Source: Pirellulaceae bacterium (lineage in GTDB: Bacteria; Planctomycetota; Planctomycetia; Pirellulales; Pirellulaceae). Taken from it: a DNA stretch of 51,000 bases. The position numbers and the translations under genes are program-made. Below, piece by piece: positions 25,233 to 34,834 of the stretch (position 1 is its first letter; the number at the start of each line of letters is the position of its first letter). The stretch spans positions 1 through 51,000 of the forward strand of contig JANQLU010000087.1 in the NCBI GenBank assembly GCA_028280445.1. The letters are read 5' to 3'. The notes beneath the pieces are model-generated. The model was given only the letters and a program-made list of their open reading frames with translations, was not told the origin of the DNA and made no database searches.

Positions 25233-27442
25233 ATGACCATGTGATCGAAGTCGAAAATTTGTCGCGCAGCTTTGGGAAACTCGTTGCGGTTGACGACGTT
25301 TCGTTTACAGTCGATCGAGGTGCGATCTTTGGGTTGCTGGGGCCAAATGGAAGCGGCAAGTCAACTATTATTCGAATGTTGTTGGGAATCTTGCCTCCAT
25401 CCAGTGGAGAGGCGCGCGTTCTCGATCTGGACGCTGTCAAACAAGCCGAGTTGATTAAACCACGAATCGGCTACATGTCACAGCAGTTCAGTTTGTACAC
25501 GGATCTTTCCGTCCGCGAGAATCTGGAGTTCTACGGGCGGATTTATGGATTGAGCCATCAACGCCTGGCCGAGCGGAAATCTGCGGTGACCGAGCTGACG
25601 GGAATCGAAGATCGCATGAACCAACTGGCCGGAACGCTTTCTGGAGGCTGGAAACAGCGGTTGGCTTTGGCCTGTTCGTTGATTCACCAGCCCGATGTCA
25701 TTTTTCTGGATGAGCCAACGGCAGGAATTGATCCCGTTGCCCGTCGAGAATTGTGGGACTTGCTGTTCGAACTCTCTGGTCAAGGCGTCACGTTGCTCGT
25801 AACAACTCATTACATGGACGAAGCTGAACGGTGTACCGACGTCGGCTACTTGTACATGTCCAAACTGTTGGTGCTTGGCAAACCGGACGCGTTAAAACGG
25901 TTGCCGCAAGTCACACCCGAGGGGACCATTCGTTACGATGTGAAAGTTCCGTCTCCGACATCGCAACTGACACGATTGCGGGCAATTGACGGCGTTCACG
26001 ACGCGACATTGTTTGGCGAACGGATTCATTTGTTGGTTGACGAATCAATTCAGCAGAAACAGCTGCCAAGCCGACTTGGGTTCGAAGCGACTGACTTCGA
26101 CATTCAAAGCTCGGAGCCGTCGCTGGAAGATGTATTCGTGACACTTACCAATCTGGCCGAGAAAGAAGGTCCTCAGGCGATCATCGCTGAAGCTGAATCG
26201 GACAAACTCGATGAGCAGGTCGACGACCAGTCGAACGTGCCGCGAATGCTCGACGCCGAAGATGATGTTGAGTTAGACAGGATACGTGGAGGCGGCTTGC
26301 ATGGGCTGTGGGCCATGCTCGTTAAAGAGTTTTTTCACGTTCGCCGTCAACCGACGACATTGTTTTTCATGTTTCTCGTCCCGGTGATGCAGACCATTAT
26401 CTTCGGCTACGCGATCAATACGCAAATCGAGAATATTCCAACGGTTGTATTGAATCTGGACGGCCGTCTGCAGTCGCAGTTGCTAGTCGAGTCGTTCGAA
26501 AATACCAGGCGATTCAAATTGATCGAAAACGTTTATGATCAGGCTGCATTCGACCGCGCGATGCGATCCGGTCGCGCGCAGGTTGGCATCATCGTGCCAC
26601 CCAACTATGGCGAGCGGTTGTTGCTCGGTGAACAAGCGCACATTCAGGTGTTGATCGACGGCAGTGACTCACAAGTTGCTTCGACCGCACAAAGTACTGC
26701 ACAACTATTGGGGCAAAGCCGATCCATCCAGTTGGCCAAGGCCAAAGGTGAATCATTACAACTCGCTCCGGCTCGCGACTCGGAAGGTAAGTCTGTTTTG
26801 CCAATCGAAGTTCGTACACGATTGCTTTACAATCCCGACCTCGATAGCTCACACTTTTTCGTGCCGGGCTTGATTGGTGTGATTCTGCAACTGGTGACCC
26901 TGTTCCTGACCTCTTTCGCCGTCGTTCGCGAACGAGAACTGGGAACACTTGAACAGTTGTTTGTAACACCGGTCGGGCGAACAGGTTTGATGCTTGGCAA
27001 ACTCATCCCCTATGCTGCCGTTGGTGCGGTCGAAGTGTTGATTATGCTGGTCGTCATGCTCTACATTTTTGGCGTGCCCATCAACGGCAGCATCATGTTG
27101 TTATTCTGGTTGTCGATGTTGTTCACGGTCTGTTCGTTAGGGCTTGGCTTGTTCATTTCAACGATCGCCAAAACGCAATTGGAAGCGTTTCAAATGGCAT
27201 TTATCATCATGCTTCCTTCGATTCTCCTTTCCGGATTCGTCTTCCCCCGCGCCGAAATGCCGCTGCCGATTTACTGGGCATCGTTCACCATACCCGCGAC
27301 CTATTTCATCGAAATTCTCCGCGGCATCATCCTTCGCGGCGCCGGGCTTACGGACTTAACCTCATCCGTCGTCGGCCTAACCATCTGCTGCGTCGTCGTC
27401 ATCGTCGCCAGCGTCCTGCGATTCAGAAAACAGCTCGGTTGA
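25229..27442 (+). CDS. ABC-2 type exporter with fused ATPase and permease
   Basis: This protein has 737 residues. Residues 1-235 form an ABC ATPase: Walker A GPNGSGKST at 38-46, signature LSGGWKQRLALA near 134, Walker B VIFLDEPTAGIDP near 152. A linker of about 110 residues, part of it acidic, follows. From residue 355 comes an ABC-2 membrane domain: one helix (FFMFLVPVMQTIIFGYAI), a long periplasmic loop, then five helices ending VIVASVLRFRKQ. The joined layout recalls RbbA/YhiH-type proteins, but those have two ATPase domains; this one has a single domain. It probably exports a drug, lipid or polysaccharide with the HlyD-like partner. The substrate is unknown. Confidence 0.88.
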   Translation: MNDHVIEVENLSRSFGKLVAVDDVSFTVDRGAIFGLLGPNGSGKSTIIRMLLGILPPSSGEARVLDLDAVKQAELIKPRIGYMSQQFSLYTDLSVRENLEFYGRIYGLSHQRLAERKSAVTELTGIEDRMNQLAGTLSGGWKQRLALACSLIHQPDVIFLDEPTAGIDPVARRELWDLLFELSGQGVTLLVTTHYMDEAERCTDVGYLYMSKLLVLGKPDALKRLPQVTPEGTIRYDVKVPSPTSQLTRLRAIDGVHDATLFGERIHLLVDESIQQKQLPSRLGFEATDFDIQSSEPSLEDVFVTLTNLAEKEGPQAIIAEAESDKLDEQVDDQSNVPRMLDAEDDVELDRIRGGGLHGLWAMLVKEFFHVRRQPTTLFFMFLVPVMQTIIFGYAINTQIENIPTVVLNLDGRLQSQLLVESFENTRRFKLIENVYDQAAFDRAMRSGRAQVGIIVPPNYGERLLLGEQAHIQVLIDGSDSQVASTAQSTAQLLGQSRSIQLAKAKGESLQLAPARDSEGKSVLPIEVRTRLLYNPDLDSSHFFVPGLIGVILQLVTLFLTSFAVVRERELGTLEQLFVTPVGRTGLMLGKLIPYAAVGAVEVLIMLVVMLYIFGVPINGSIMLLFWLSMLFTVCSLGLGLFISTIAKTQLEAFQMAFIIMLPSILLSGFVFPRAEMPLPIYWASFTIPATYFIEILRGIILRGAGLTDLTSSVVGLTICCVVVIVASVLRFRKQLG

Positions 27443-27510
27443 TTGATTGTTTGTTTGACGACGTTGCAACACCACGTTTCAAAACGTGCTCAGTCGAAGA
27501 GAAAAAATCA

Positions 27511-27568
27511 GACAGGATGAACAGAATCAAAAAAACAGCACCATCCTGTCCATCATGTTAATCCTGTT
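27511..27568. repeat. Family-D inverted repeat, second copy
   Basis: GACAGGATGAACAGAATC (27511-27528) faces CATCCTGTCCATCATGTTAA and TCCTGTT (27542-27568). The copy sits between the convergent exporter and histidine-kinase genes and resembles 18001-18062. Confidence 0.7.
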
Positions 27569-27576
27569 GGAAAAAC

Positions 27577-30330
27577 CTAGCTCGGCAAAGTTGCTGCTTG
27601 GGTTGAAAGCGCTAATTCGATGGCTCGTAGCAATTGGGTTTCGGAGAAAGGTTTTTCGAGAATGGGGGTGTCGCCGCTGGAGACTGAGTTGGAATAGAAT
27701 CCGCTCATTAAAATGACTTCGAGTTTTGGGTGATTTTCCAAGATCCAGTCGCGAAATTCGAAACCGTCCATGTCGCCAGGCATCCGGATGTCTGAGATTA
27801 CCAGGTCGTACGTGGCGCCTTCGTTTAATGTTTCGATCGCCGATTTTGCGTTGGTTTGCAATTCGCATTCAAAACCGAGCGATTGTATTTTTTGAGAAAT
27901 CGTTTCGCCGACGGCTGCGTTGTCTTCGACGACCAACACAGAACACAAAGCGCGTTCCTGGAGTTCTTTCAATGTTTCGGGTGTCGATGGAGGGGTTTGA
28001 GTGGTCAATGGAAAAATCATCGAGACGCAAACACCGCCCGAAGGCTGATCTTCGATTTTCATCGAACCACCCGACTGTTTGACAAACCCCGATACGGAAC
28101 TGAGACCCAATCCAGTGCCGGTCGATGTAGCCTTGGTGGTGAAAAAAGGTTCGAGGGCATTTTGTTTGACTTCCTGTGTCATGCCGATTCCAGGATCTTC
28201 GACACTCATTTGAATGTATTGCCCGGGCGGCAATTCGGACCAGCGGCGGTCGGGAGATTCGTCGACCGTTACCGTGCTGGCGGCGATTCGAATTTCACCA
28301 CCCTCGGGTGTGGCGTCGACGGCGTTACTAAGCAAATTGATCAGTGACGTAGTCAATTGGGCCGGGTCCAACAACACGCAGGAATCCCAGGTGGCGTCAT
28401 CGATTTTCAATTGACACCGTTGGTGAACCGCAGCATGCAGGAGGCTGGAGGTTTGTTCAAAATAGTTGGAGACATTGAGAACTTGTGGCGCAAGTTTTTG
28501 CTGGCCGGCATACGACAACAGTTGTTTGACAATTTTTGATCCGGTTTCGATACTTTTCGACGAGATGCCCAACATCTCTTTTTCGAAACCACTCAAATTC
28601 GCTTCATCTTGCAACAACTCGTTGGTACTCAAAATAACTTGCAGCAAGTTGTTAAAATCGTGGGCAACACAGCCGGTCAGTTTTCCAATCGCTTCATCAC
28701 GTCGCTTGCGCTCCAGCGATTTTTCGAGTTCCGCCTGCTCCTCGGCTTTGCGAATCAGCTCAGCACTTTTGGACTCGACCAGTTCATTCAACTTGGTGTT
28801 GCGGATTTGTTCGCTTTCTTTCAGCCGTCGTTCGTGCCGATTGCGTTGAACAAGCAGGCAAATTCCCAAAACGCTGATCGTAAAGATGCAGAAACTGAGC
28901 AGCATCAGGTACCGAAAATTGGCAGTCGACTGGTTTTGAGCCATCTTTTGTTTTCGTTGCTCTGAGAGATGCTTGCGAGACGTCATTGCCAACGTCTGTT
29001 GCGCATCGATTTTCCGGGCTTCTTCGATATTTTGTTTTGAATTGTCGACCAGCGATTTGTACCAATCCGATTTGGCGTCATGTTGTTCTTTGATATCTTT
29101 GGACAGTTTTGAATAGTTGTAGGCGCTGGAAAATTGCTTGGTTCTGGCAAACATCTTGGCAAGTTTCACGTGGGCCTTGTGCCGGAAAGGCTCGTCTTTG
29201 ATATGGTCCAGAAGATCGACGATGCCCTGGAGCCCGGCATTGTGTTGGCCGAGCTGAATCAAAATCTGGTAGCGGACGAGTTCCGCTTTTTGGACTTGGA
29301 TGGATGTTATTGGTAGGCGGGTATCCTGTAGCGGCGGTACTTCAGCGATACGATTGTAATAGGCGATTGCCGTGTCACAGAACTGCAAAGCCTGTTTGAG
29401 ATTCCCGTCCGCCCATTCAATTTTGGCTTCCATCATTTTCATTTGGCCGAGTCGAGCGACGGTCTTGTGACATTCCATTTTCGCGGCTCGATCAATCAAC
29501 GCTCGCGCGCGAACAAAATCTTTCCGTTGCAAAGCGACGTTCGCCAATCCGACGGTGATGGTTAAATCCTGCACCGGGTGTTGTGTGGGGCCAATTGACA
29601 GGTAGGCGTTTTCCGCCGCCGTATAATTTTTTAACTCGATCGCCGCGGACGCATAATTCGTTGCCGCATTGAACAACAAGTCTGGCAATTTTTTTTCGCG
29701 TGCGAGTAGCCAAGCGCGGCGGTAGCTGGCAGCGGCGACATTTGTCGCACCCAGGCGATGAAGACAAATGCCCAACGCATTTTCAATCTTTACTTCCCAT
29801 CTCGGCAGATCTCCGAACTTGGCAAAATGTTTGGCCTTCGACAAATAGTTGATTGCCCGCGAGTATCGACGTCTGGCAAGCTCGCTCTGTCCGCGGTAGA
29901 AAAAAATTTGGCAAAACTGGGACCGATGTTTTATTTTGACGAGATCGGCGGGATCGACGTCAAACGGTTTTTGCGAATCCTGTTTCAATGATGTGACAAT
30001 CACGACGCGAGTTAAAAGCCGGAGCGTTCGATCTATGGCGCTTTGAGACAGTGGCAGTTTTTTAGATTGTCGCTTGCCCGCTTGTTTGGCGCGAAACTTT
30101 TCTAGCTGTATTTGCGTTTCAATCGCCGCGTCGATTCGACGCAACGGCGAACTGCTAAAGTCGTACGCTTTTAATAATGGTGCGACGACATTGTGTTGGA
30201 CATCAGTTGAATCCTGCGCGGACGCTTGCCGTGGTTGCAACAATAAACAAGCAACACAAATGATTGCGATGTAGATTTGCCAAGGTTTCATCAACGACAT
30301 CGTGCTCATGCTCATTAGTAAATCATTCAT
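27577..30330 (-). CDS. Hybrid histidine kinase with periplasmic TPR sensor and C-terminal receiver
   Basis: This protein has 917 residues. The N-terminal signal/anchor is IYIAIICVACLLL. Residues 60-450 are helical TPR repeats, so the sensor is probably periplasmic. A transmembrane helix follows near 475-495, then a coiled coil. The kinase core has the H-box CVAHDFNNLLQVILST (His near 558), N-box LINLLSNAVDATPEGG, G1 DPGIGM and G2 GTGLGLSSVSGF. A receiver domain lies at about 797-910 (VLVVEDN, phospho-Asp in VISDIRMPG near 845, Lys in LEKPFSE). The start is ATG 30330 with AGGAT just upstream; nearby ATGs are possible. The receiver suggests a phosphorelay to an unlinked phosphotransfer or output protein. 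The 30389-30946 gene lies 58 bases upstream on the same strand. Confidence 0.88.
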   Translation of the reverse strand: MNDLLMSMSTMSLMKPWQIYIAIICVACLLLQPRQASAQDSTDVQHNVVAPLLKAYDFSSSPLRRIDAAIETQIQLEKFRAKQAGKRQSKKLPLSQSAIDRTLRLLTRVVIVTSLKQDSQKPFDVDPADLVKIKHRSQFCQIFFYRGQSELARRRYSRAINYLSKAKHFAKFGDLPRWEVKIENALGICLHRLGATNVAAASYRRAWLLAREKKLPDLLFNAATNYASAAIELKNYTAAENAYLSIGPTQHPVQDLTITVGLANVALQRKDFVRARALIDRAAKMECHKTVARLGQMKMMEAKIEWADGNLKQALQFCDTAIAYYNRIAEVPPLQDTRLPITSIQVQKAELVRYQILIQLGQHNAGLQGIVDLLDHIKDEPFRHKAHVKLAKMFARTKQFSSAYNYSKLSKDIKEQHDAKSDWYKSLVDNSKQNIEEARKIDAQQTLAMTSRKHLSEQRKQKMAQNQSTANFRYLMLLSFCIFTISVLGICLLVQRNRHERRLKESEQIRNTKLNELVESKSAELIRKAEEQAELEKSLERKRRDEAIGKLTGCVAHDFNNLLQVILSTNELLQDEANLSGFEKEMLGISSKSIETGSKIVKQLLSYAGQQKLAPQVLNVSNYFEQTSSLLHAAVHQRCQLKIDDATWDSCVLLDPAQLTTSLINLLSNAVDATPEGGEIRIAASTVTVDESPDRRWSELPPGQYIQMSVEDPGIGMTQEVKQNALEPFFTTKATSTGTGLGLSSVSGFVKQSGGSMKIEDQPSGGVCVSMIFPLTTQTPPSTPETLKELQERALCSVLVVEDNAAVGETISQKIQSLGFECELQTNAKSAIETLNEGATYDLVISDIRMPGDMDGFEFRDWILENHPKLEVILMSGFYSNSVSSGDTPILEKPFSETQLLRAIELALSTQAATLPS

Positions 30331-30388
30331 CCTGAAAGGAACGAATATACACCATTATAAACACTTGCTTAACCAAGGATTCAGAAAA

Positions 30389-30946
30389 TCATGCAAGTCC
30401 ATAACAGTGTGCAAACAATACAGCCCACTGTTTGACCGCGAGTTGTTTGCAAAGCTTTCCCCACTCGGATGTTGGCGATTGAAATTCGTCACAAAAATCG
30501 ACAAACAAAGCGGAATTCCATTCATTTCCCAATGATTTTACGGTGGCGTGTGGAACTGTTGAAAAATTCTCGACAACATATTCGGACAACTGTTGGTTGG
30601 TCGGGTGATTTCCAATTTGCGCAAACCAGTATTTGGCGTTCCAAAAATCTCCTTCCATCCGATGCATAATGCCATGCCAATAGCTTCCCTCGGCGGTTTT
30701 AATCGTCTGACTTATTTCATGTGATCGCTCCAAATCATTGATCAACAACCAAAGTCCAGACAGACAACATTTGGCCATCAACTGATTTTGAATTGGGTGA
30801 TCAAACAAGTCTTGCGGTTCGAGTTGTTGCAAAGACTTGGCCAACTCCACGTGGCGTTGTTGGTTTCCAAAATGCGCAAAAACTTCAGGACTGAAAAAAC
30901 TATGTAGTGATTTGGGAAACTGCGTTGTGTCAATCGGTAGATTCAT
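30389..30946 (-). CDS. Conserved-looking small protein of unknown function
   Basis: This protein has 185 residues from ATG 30946 (MNLPIDTTQFP); an ATG at 30988 would add 14. It appears soluble and helical. Striking stretches are GSYWHGIMHRMEGDFWNAKYWFAQIG near residue 100 and VPHATVKSLGNEWNSALFVDFCDEF near 142. The composition, rich in Trp, His and Gln, suggests an all-helical repeat-like fold. I believe similar proteins occur in planctomycetes but cannot name a family. Its position just upstream of the hybrid kinase suggests co-transcription and perhaps a role as sensor partner or output; that is inference only. Confidence 0.65.
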   Translation of the reverse strand: MNLPIDTTQFPKSLHSFFSPEVFAHFGNQQRHVELAKSLQQLEPQDLFDHPIQNQLMAKCCLSGLWLLINDLERSHEISQTIKTAEGSYWHGIMHRMEGDFWNAKYWFAQIGNHPTNQQLSEYVVENFSTVPHATVKSLGNEWNSALFVDFCDEFQSPTSEWGKLCKQLAVKQWAVLFAHCYGLA

Positions 30947-31013
30947 AGACTTAAAAAGCAGGGTGATGGATATGTTTGCTAGCATCATCCATTGTGTCTG
31001 AATGCAATATCAC

Positions 31014-31042
31014 TTGTAAGTGGTTTTATGGACACCTATACT
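31014..31042 (+). promoter_or_regulatory. Sigma-70-like promoter candidate for the LptD-like gene
   Basis: TTGTAA (31014-31019), 17 bases, then TATACT (31037-31042), about 48 bases upstream of the TTG start at 31091. Confidence 0.45.
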
Positions 31043-31090
31043 CCCGCGTCAATTTTTCTGCGCTACCCGTATTGAGATTCGAGTAACCCG

Positions 31091-34000
31091 TTGCCAAAAA
31101 CTCTTCAAGTTTTTGAAGTTTGCCTCAAGTTTGCGATGACCGCTGCGCTGCCCCTACTGGTGGTTGCCGTCGGACCGGTTGCCGAATGTTGTTCACAACA
31201 GGTTGACATCGCACCGCCCAGTGAGAATTTCTCGATTACTGTTTCCGCTGATCGGGCATCGCATTGGATCGAAGGTGTTTATGACGTTTGGCATTTGACG
31301 GGCAATGTGAATCTAAAACAAGGCGCGACAAATGCCACAAGTCGCGAAGCCATTTTGTGGGTAGAAACCATTCGGACGAGCGATTCGAAAGACACCAAAA
31401 AAATCATGGTGTATTTCGAAAATGAATTCGTCATGAATTTTGGCGAGCAGACTAAAAACTCAATTCGTGACCAAGTTTGGTTTGGCAGATTTTTCACCAA
31501 TCAAACTTTGCAGATGAATGTGATTCCAGGATCGGTTGGGGCAACCAAGCCAGCGATCTACCAGCGAGCGAACCAATACCATCAGCGAGAATCGTCGGGC
31601 AATGTGCGCCTGGTTCAGCATCTCGACAACACTCAAGGGCCGACTCTGATATCACCCCAAACCGGCGCGATCATTCCCAGTTCGTCACCGACGGTCCAAC
31701 AAGGAACTGGACAGCCGCCGGCACTTCAAAACGTTCCGCGCAATCAGCCACAGCAAAACGGATTTGGAATTGTCAACAATGGGTTCTCTGGACCGATCCC
31801 CGAAACACGTGTCGAATGGGGGCCGCGAACTGGAGTCGGGGGATTAAATGTTCGCTCCGTACCGTCGGCCAATCCTAACGAAACGATCACCGTGGGTACC
31901 GGTGGTGTCCGCGTGGTCATCGATAGCGACCAACTCAATCGTTCACCGCAGTTGCAGGGAGAACAGAACAAGCAAATTACGATCGTGGCCGACAGTTTCG
32001 TGGCTTGGAAAAACGATGTGTCGGGAACGGACCGTTGGGAATTGTATCTCGAAGGCGATGTCGTTTTCACTTTGGGGCAACGGGTCATTCGTGCAAAACG
32101 AATGTATTACGATCCGAATTTCAAACGAGGAACCATTCTCGACACTGAAATGCTGGTTCCGTTTCAGCGTATCCAAGGATTTGGGCGGCTCAAAGCCGAC
32201 GTGATCAAACAAGTCGACGAAAACAATTTGCGTGCTTATGGAGCGGCGGTCACGACCAGCCGGATGGGTGTTCCGCGGTATTGGCTGCAAAGTGACAATT
32301 TGGCGATCGAACGTCGAGTCGCCCAACCCAACATCGATCCTTATTCTGGAGCTTTGGTTCCCGGTACAGGACAAAATCGTTTCTTTGCCGATAGTGGCGG
32401 AAACGCAGTTTACTTTGGCGGTGTTCCACTATTTTATTGGCCGCGTATCAGTACGGAATTGACTGACCCGGTTTTCTATCTTCGATCGATCGGGTTTGGT
32501 AACGATGGTGATTTTGGAACTCAAATTAGAACGTCTTGGGATCTGTATCAGGTTTTGGGGATCCGCAACAAACCGGAAAACGCGGACTGGATTGGTCGAC
32601 TCGACTACTTGAGTGAACGCGGATTTGGATTCGGCACCGATTTTCGCAATCAAACGAATCAGTTTTTGGGATTGCGTGGCGAAGTTCATACTTTCTTGCA
32701 AAGTTACTTTATTCGCGACAATGGCACAGACAACCTCGGATTTGATCGACGAATTGTTCCTCTCGAAGAACGGTTTCGCGGCCATGTGCTGGTGAACCAT
32801 CGTCATCGGTTCCAACCTGGGTTTACCTTAAAGACTGAAATCGGTTGGATCAGCGATCGTAATTTTCTCGAACAATATTACGAGCGGCATTGGGACCAAT
32901 ACAAAGATTACACAACGGGTTTGTGGTTGGAACGAAACATCTATCATCAGTCGTTTAATATCACGGCCGATTTTCGACTCAACCAGTTTTTTACGGAAAC
33001 CGAAAACTTGCCCAAATTGGATCATTTTTTGATCGGGCATTCGTTTTTGTTCGGCCGCGCTGTTTATCATTCGCACTCTCATATCGGCTACCGCAGATTT
33101 CGCACGGGGGATGCACCGGTCAACGCAGTCGATCTGTTGAAATTTGATCCCCTGGGTTGGGAAACCTCCAACGCCAATGGCATTGTCGCCGCGTCGCGAC
33201 ACGAAATCGATGTTCCTTTGCAAATCGGTCCAACCAAAGTCGTTCCCTACATCATGGGAGAAGCCGCTTTTTGGCAGGAGGATTTGAACGGCAACGATAC
33301 GTTCCGCGGGTTTGGGCAAGCGGGTGTTCGCAGCAGTTTACCGATGTGGCGTGTCGATCCCACGGTGTGCAGCGAGTTGTTTAACGTCAAAGGGCTGGCG
33401 CACAAGGTAACGTTTGATTCGGAAGTGTCGTTTGGCGAGGCGTCACAGGATATCGATCGATTTCCGCTGTACGACAATCTGGATGACAATGCCCAAGAAC
33501 ATTTCCGTCGGCGGTTTTTGTTTGATACGTTTGGGTTGGCCGCCGGGATGGATGTTCCCTTGCGATATGATGAACGAAATTTCGCTTATCGCTACGGCTT
33601 GCAGAGTTACGTCACTTCACCGGCAACCGAAATTGTTGACGATTTTTTCCAAGTCAAATTTGGCGTCCGTAATCGATGGCAGACAAAACGTGGGATGCCT
33701 GGTCGGGAACGGATTATTGATTGGATTACATTTAACATCAACGCGACGTATTTTCCGAAAGCGGCTCGGGATAATTTTGGCGCCGATTTTGGCATGCTGG
33801 ATTACGATTTCCGTTGGCATATCGGAGATCGCTTGAGTCTCCTGTCAGATGGATTCTACGATTTCTTTGGCCAGGGACTGAGAACAACGCGTCTCGGACT
33901 GTTGACCAGTCGGCCGGGAATCGGAAACGCTTATCTGGGACTCCGCTCACTCGAAGGGCCGATCAGCAGCAATGTGTTACAAGTTGCTGTATCCTATCGG

Positions 34001-34249
34001 ATGAGTGACAAATGGGCATTGAACGCAAATTCGACCGTCGATTTTGCGGATGCTGGATCCATTGGTTCGAGACTGGGTGTGGTCTTCATCGGCGAATCAT
34101 TTTTGTGGAATGTGGGTGTCAACTACGACGCAAGCCGTGGCAACACCGGATTTATTTTCGCACTCGAACCACGGTTTTTGAGGCGTTCACGTTTGTTGAA
34201 TCTTGGCGGACAAGCAATAGGTCCGGCCAGCAGCAGGTGGCTGGAATAG
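31091..34249 (+). CDS. LptD/OstA-like outer-membrane LPS assembly protein
   Basis: This protein has 1052 residues from TTG 31091, or 1037 from ATG 31136; either way a signal peptide is present (ALPLLVVAVGPVAECCSQQ). Two OstA/LptA-type jelly-roll segments follow. The first is near 35-125 (SHWIEGVYDVWHLTGNVNLKQG). The second is near 295-390 (ELYLEGDVVFTLGQRVIRAKRMYYD). A linker of repeated Pro/Gln/Asn residues separates them. The last 600 or so residues are strand-rich and aromatic, as in the LptD barrel (GVPLFYWPRIST marks its start). LptD inserts lipopolysaccharide into the outer leaflet with LptE. Family E. coli LptD is about 780 residues, so this one is long. dgkA-like kinase follows by eight bases. 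Confidence 0.8.
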   Translation: MPKTLQVFEVCLKFAMTAALPLLVVAVGPVAECCSQQVDIAPPSENFSITVSADRASHWIEGVYDVWHLTGNVNLKQGATNATSREAILWVETIRTSDSKDTKKIMVYFENEFVMNFGEQTKNSIRDQVWFGRFFTNQTLQMNVIPGSVGATKPAIYQRANQYHQRESSGNVRLVQHLDNTQGPTLISPQTGAIIPSSSPTVQQGTGQPPALQNVPRNQPQQNGFGIVNNGFSGPIPETRVEWGPRTGVGGLNVRSVPSANPNETITVGTGGVRVVIDSDQLNRSPQLQGEQNKQITIVADSFVAWKNDVSGTDRWELYLEGDVVFTLGQRVIRAKRMYYDPNFKRGTILDTEMLVPFQRIQGFGRLKADVIKQVDENNLRAYGAAVTTSRMGVPRYWLQSDNLAIERRVAQPNIDPYSGALVPGTGQNRFFADSGGNAVYFGGVPLFYWPRISTELTDPVFYLRSIGFGNDGDFGTQIRTSWDLYQVLGIRNKPENADWIGRLDYLSERGFGFGTDFRNQTNQFLGLRGEVHTFLQSYFIRDNGTDNLGFDRRIVPLEERFRGHVLVNHRHRFQPGFTLKTEIGWISDRNFLEQYYERHWDQYKDYTTGLWLERNIYHQSFNITADFRLNQFFTETENLPKLDHFLIGHSFLFGRAVYHSHSHIGYRRFRTGDAPVNAVDLLKFDPLGWETSNANGIVAASRHEIDVPLQIGPTKVVPYIMGEAAFWQEDLNGNDTFRGFGQAGVRSSLPMWRVDPTVCSELFNVKGLAHKVTFDSEVSFGEASQDIDRFPLYDNLDDNAQEHFRRRFLFDTFGLAAGMDVPLRYDERNFAYRYGLQSYVTSPATEIVDDFFQVKFGVRNRWQTKRGMPGRERIIDWITFNINATYFPKAARDNFGADFGMLDYDFRWHIGDRLSLLSDGFYDFFGQGLRTTRLGLLTSRPGIGNAYLGLRSLEGPISSNVLQVAVSYRMSDKWALNANSTVDFADAGSIGSRLGVVFIGESFLWNVGVNYDASRGNTGFIFALEPRFLRRSRLLNLGGQAIGPASSRWLE

Positions 34250-34257
34250 GGTTTTCA

Positions 34258-34665
34258 ATGAGTCACAGCAACCAACCTGATCCGAATCGTCCATCCGATT
34301 TTTCTTCGGGCACCTGGATGGGCAAATTCATCAACGCCGCTTCGGGGATTGCCGCTGCGTTTCGTAGCGAAAGTAGTTTTTATATTCACGTGCCAGTCGG
34401 GATCGTGGTAATCGTAGCCGCGATTTTGTTGCGAATTTCGACAGCGCAAACTTGTATCTTGTTTCTCTGTGTCGCTTTTGTGTTGACCGCGGAATTGTTC
34501 AACACGGCTATCGAAGCGTTGGCCAAAGCTGTAACCAGCGAGTTCGACCCGAATGTTCAACGCGCCCTGGACGTCAGTGCCGGCGCCGTGTTGGTGGCGA
34601 GTTTCATGTCCGCTGTGGTTGGACTGGCCGTCTTTGGCAGCTACTTTGTGGAACGTTATATGTAA
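34258..34665 (+). CDS. dgkA: Diacylglycerol / undecaprenol kinase
   Basis: This protein has 135 residues from ATG 34258. A longer in-frame extension back to 34012 overlaps the previous gene and is a shadow. The fold is three membrane helices of the DgkA/UdpK type: an amphipathic N-part GKFINAASGIAAAFRSESSF, then VGIVVIVAAILLRIS, then the active-site helix VLTAELFNTAIEALAK with the conserved E..NTAIE motif, and QRALDVSAGAVLVAS. These enzymes phosphorylate diacylglycerol or undecaprenol for recycling of envelope lipid carriers. Cotranscription with the LptD-like gene fits an envelope role. Which lipid it uses cannot be told. Confidence 0.88.
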   Translation: MSHSNQPDPNRPSDFSSGTWMGKFINAASGIAAAFRSESSFYIHVPVGIVVIVAAILLRISTAQTCILFLCVAFVLTAELFNTAIEALAKAVTSEFDPNVQRALDVSAGAVLVASFMSAVVGLAVFGSYFVERYM

Positions 34666-34691
34666 TTAGCGATTCTTCGATGATGGATTTT

Positions 34692-34762
34692 ACAAGCACG
34701 ATGCGCAAGTGAGTGGTTTGTTTGACCGTGTAAAACTACTCGCTTGTCCGTCGTGCTTGTAT
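34692..34762. repeat. Family-B palindromic repeat, degenerate copy
   Basis: Ends TACAAGCACGA (34692-34702) and TCGTGCTTGTA (34752-34762) are perfect complements. The interior, with GTGAGTGGTTT and ACTACTCGCTTG, pairs imperfectly. The flank TCAATCGCAAAT matches the tail after 23229. Confidence 0.75.
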
Positions 34763-34780
34763 CAATCGCAAATAATCGTT

Positions 34781-34834
34781 GGGCCGGTTCCCACCGGCCA
34801 ATCCAATTGAATGGCCGGCAGGAACCGTCCCAAC
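34781..34834. repeat. Family-C inverted pair (GGGCCGGTTCC...)
   Basis: GGGCCGGTTCCCACCGGCC (34782-34800) faces GGCCGGCAGGAACCGTCCC (34814-34832), forming a hairpin with a 13-base loop. The left unit itself is a small dyad. The same family occurs at 39453-39619. Confidence 0.75.

Noticed and set aside
34012..34257. Upstream extension of the lipid-kinase frame
   Set aside because: It lies inside the LptD-like gene in another frame; the kinase fold starts at the ATG at 34258.
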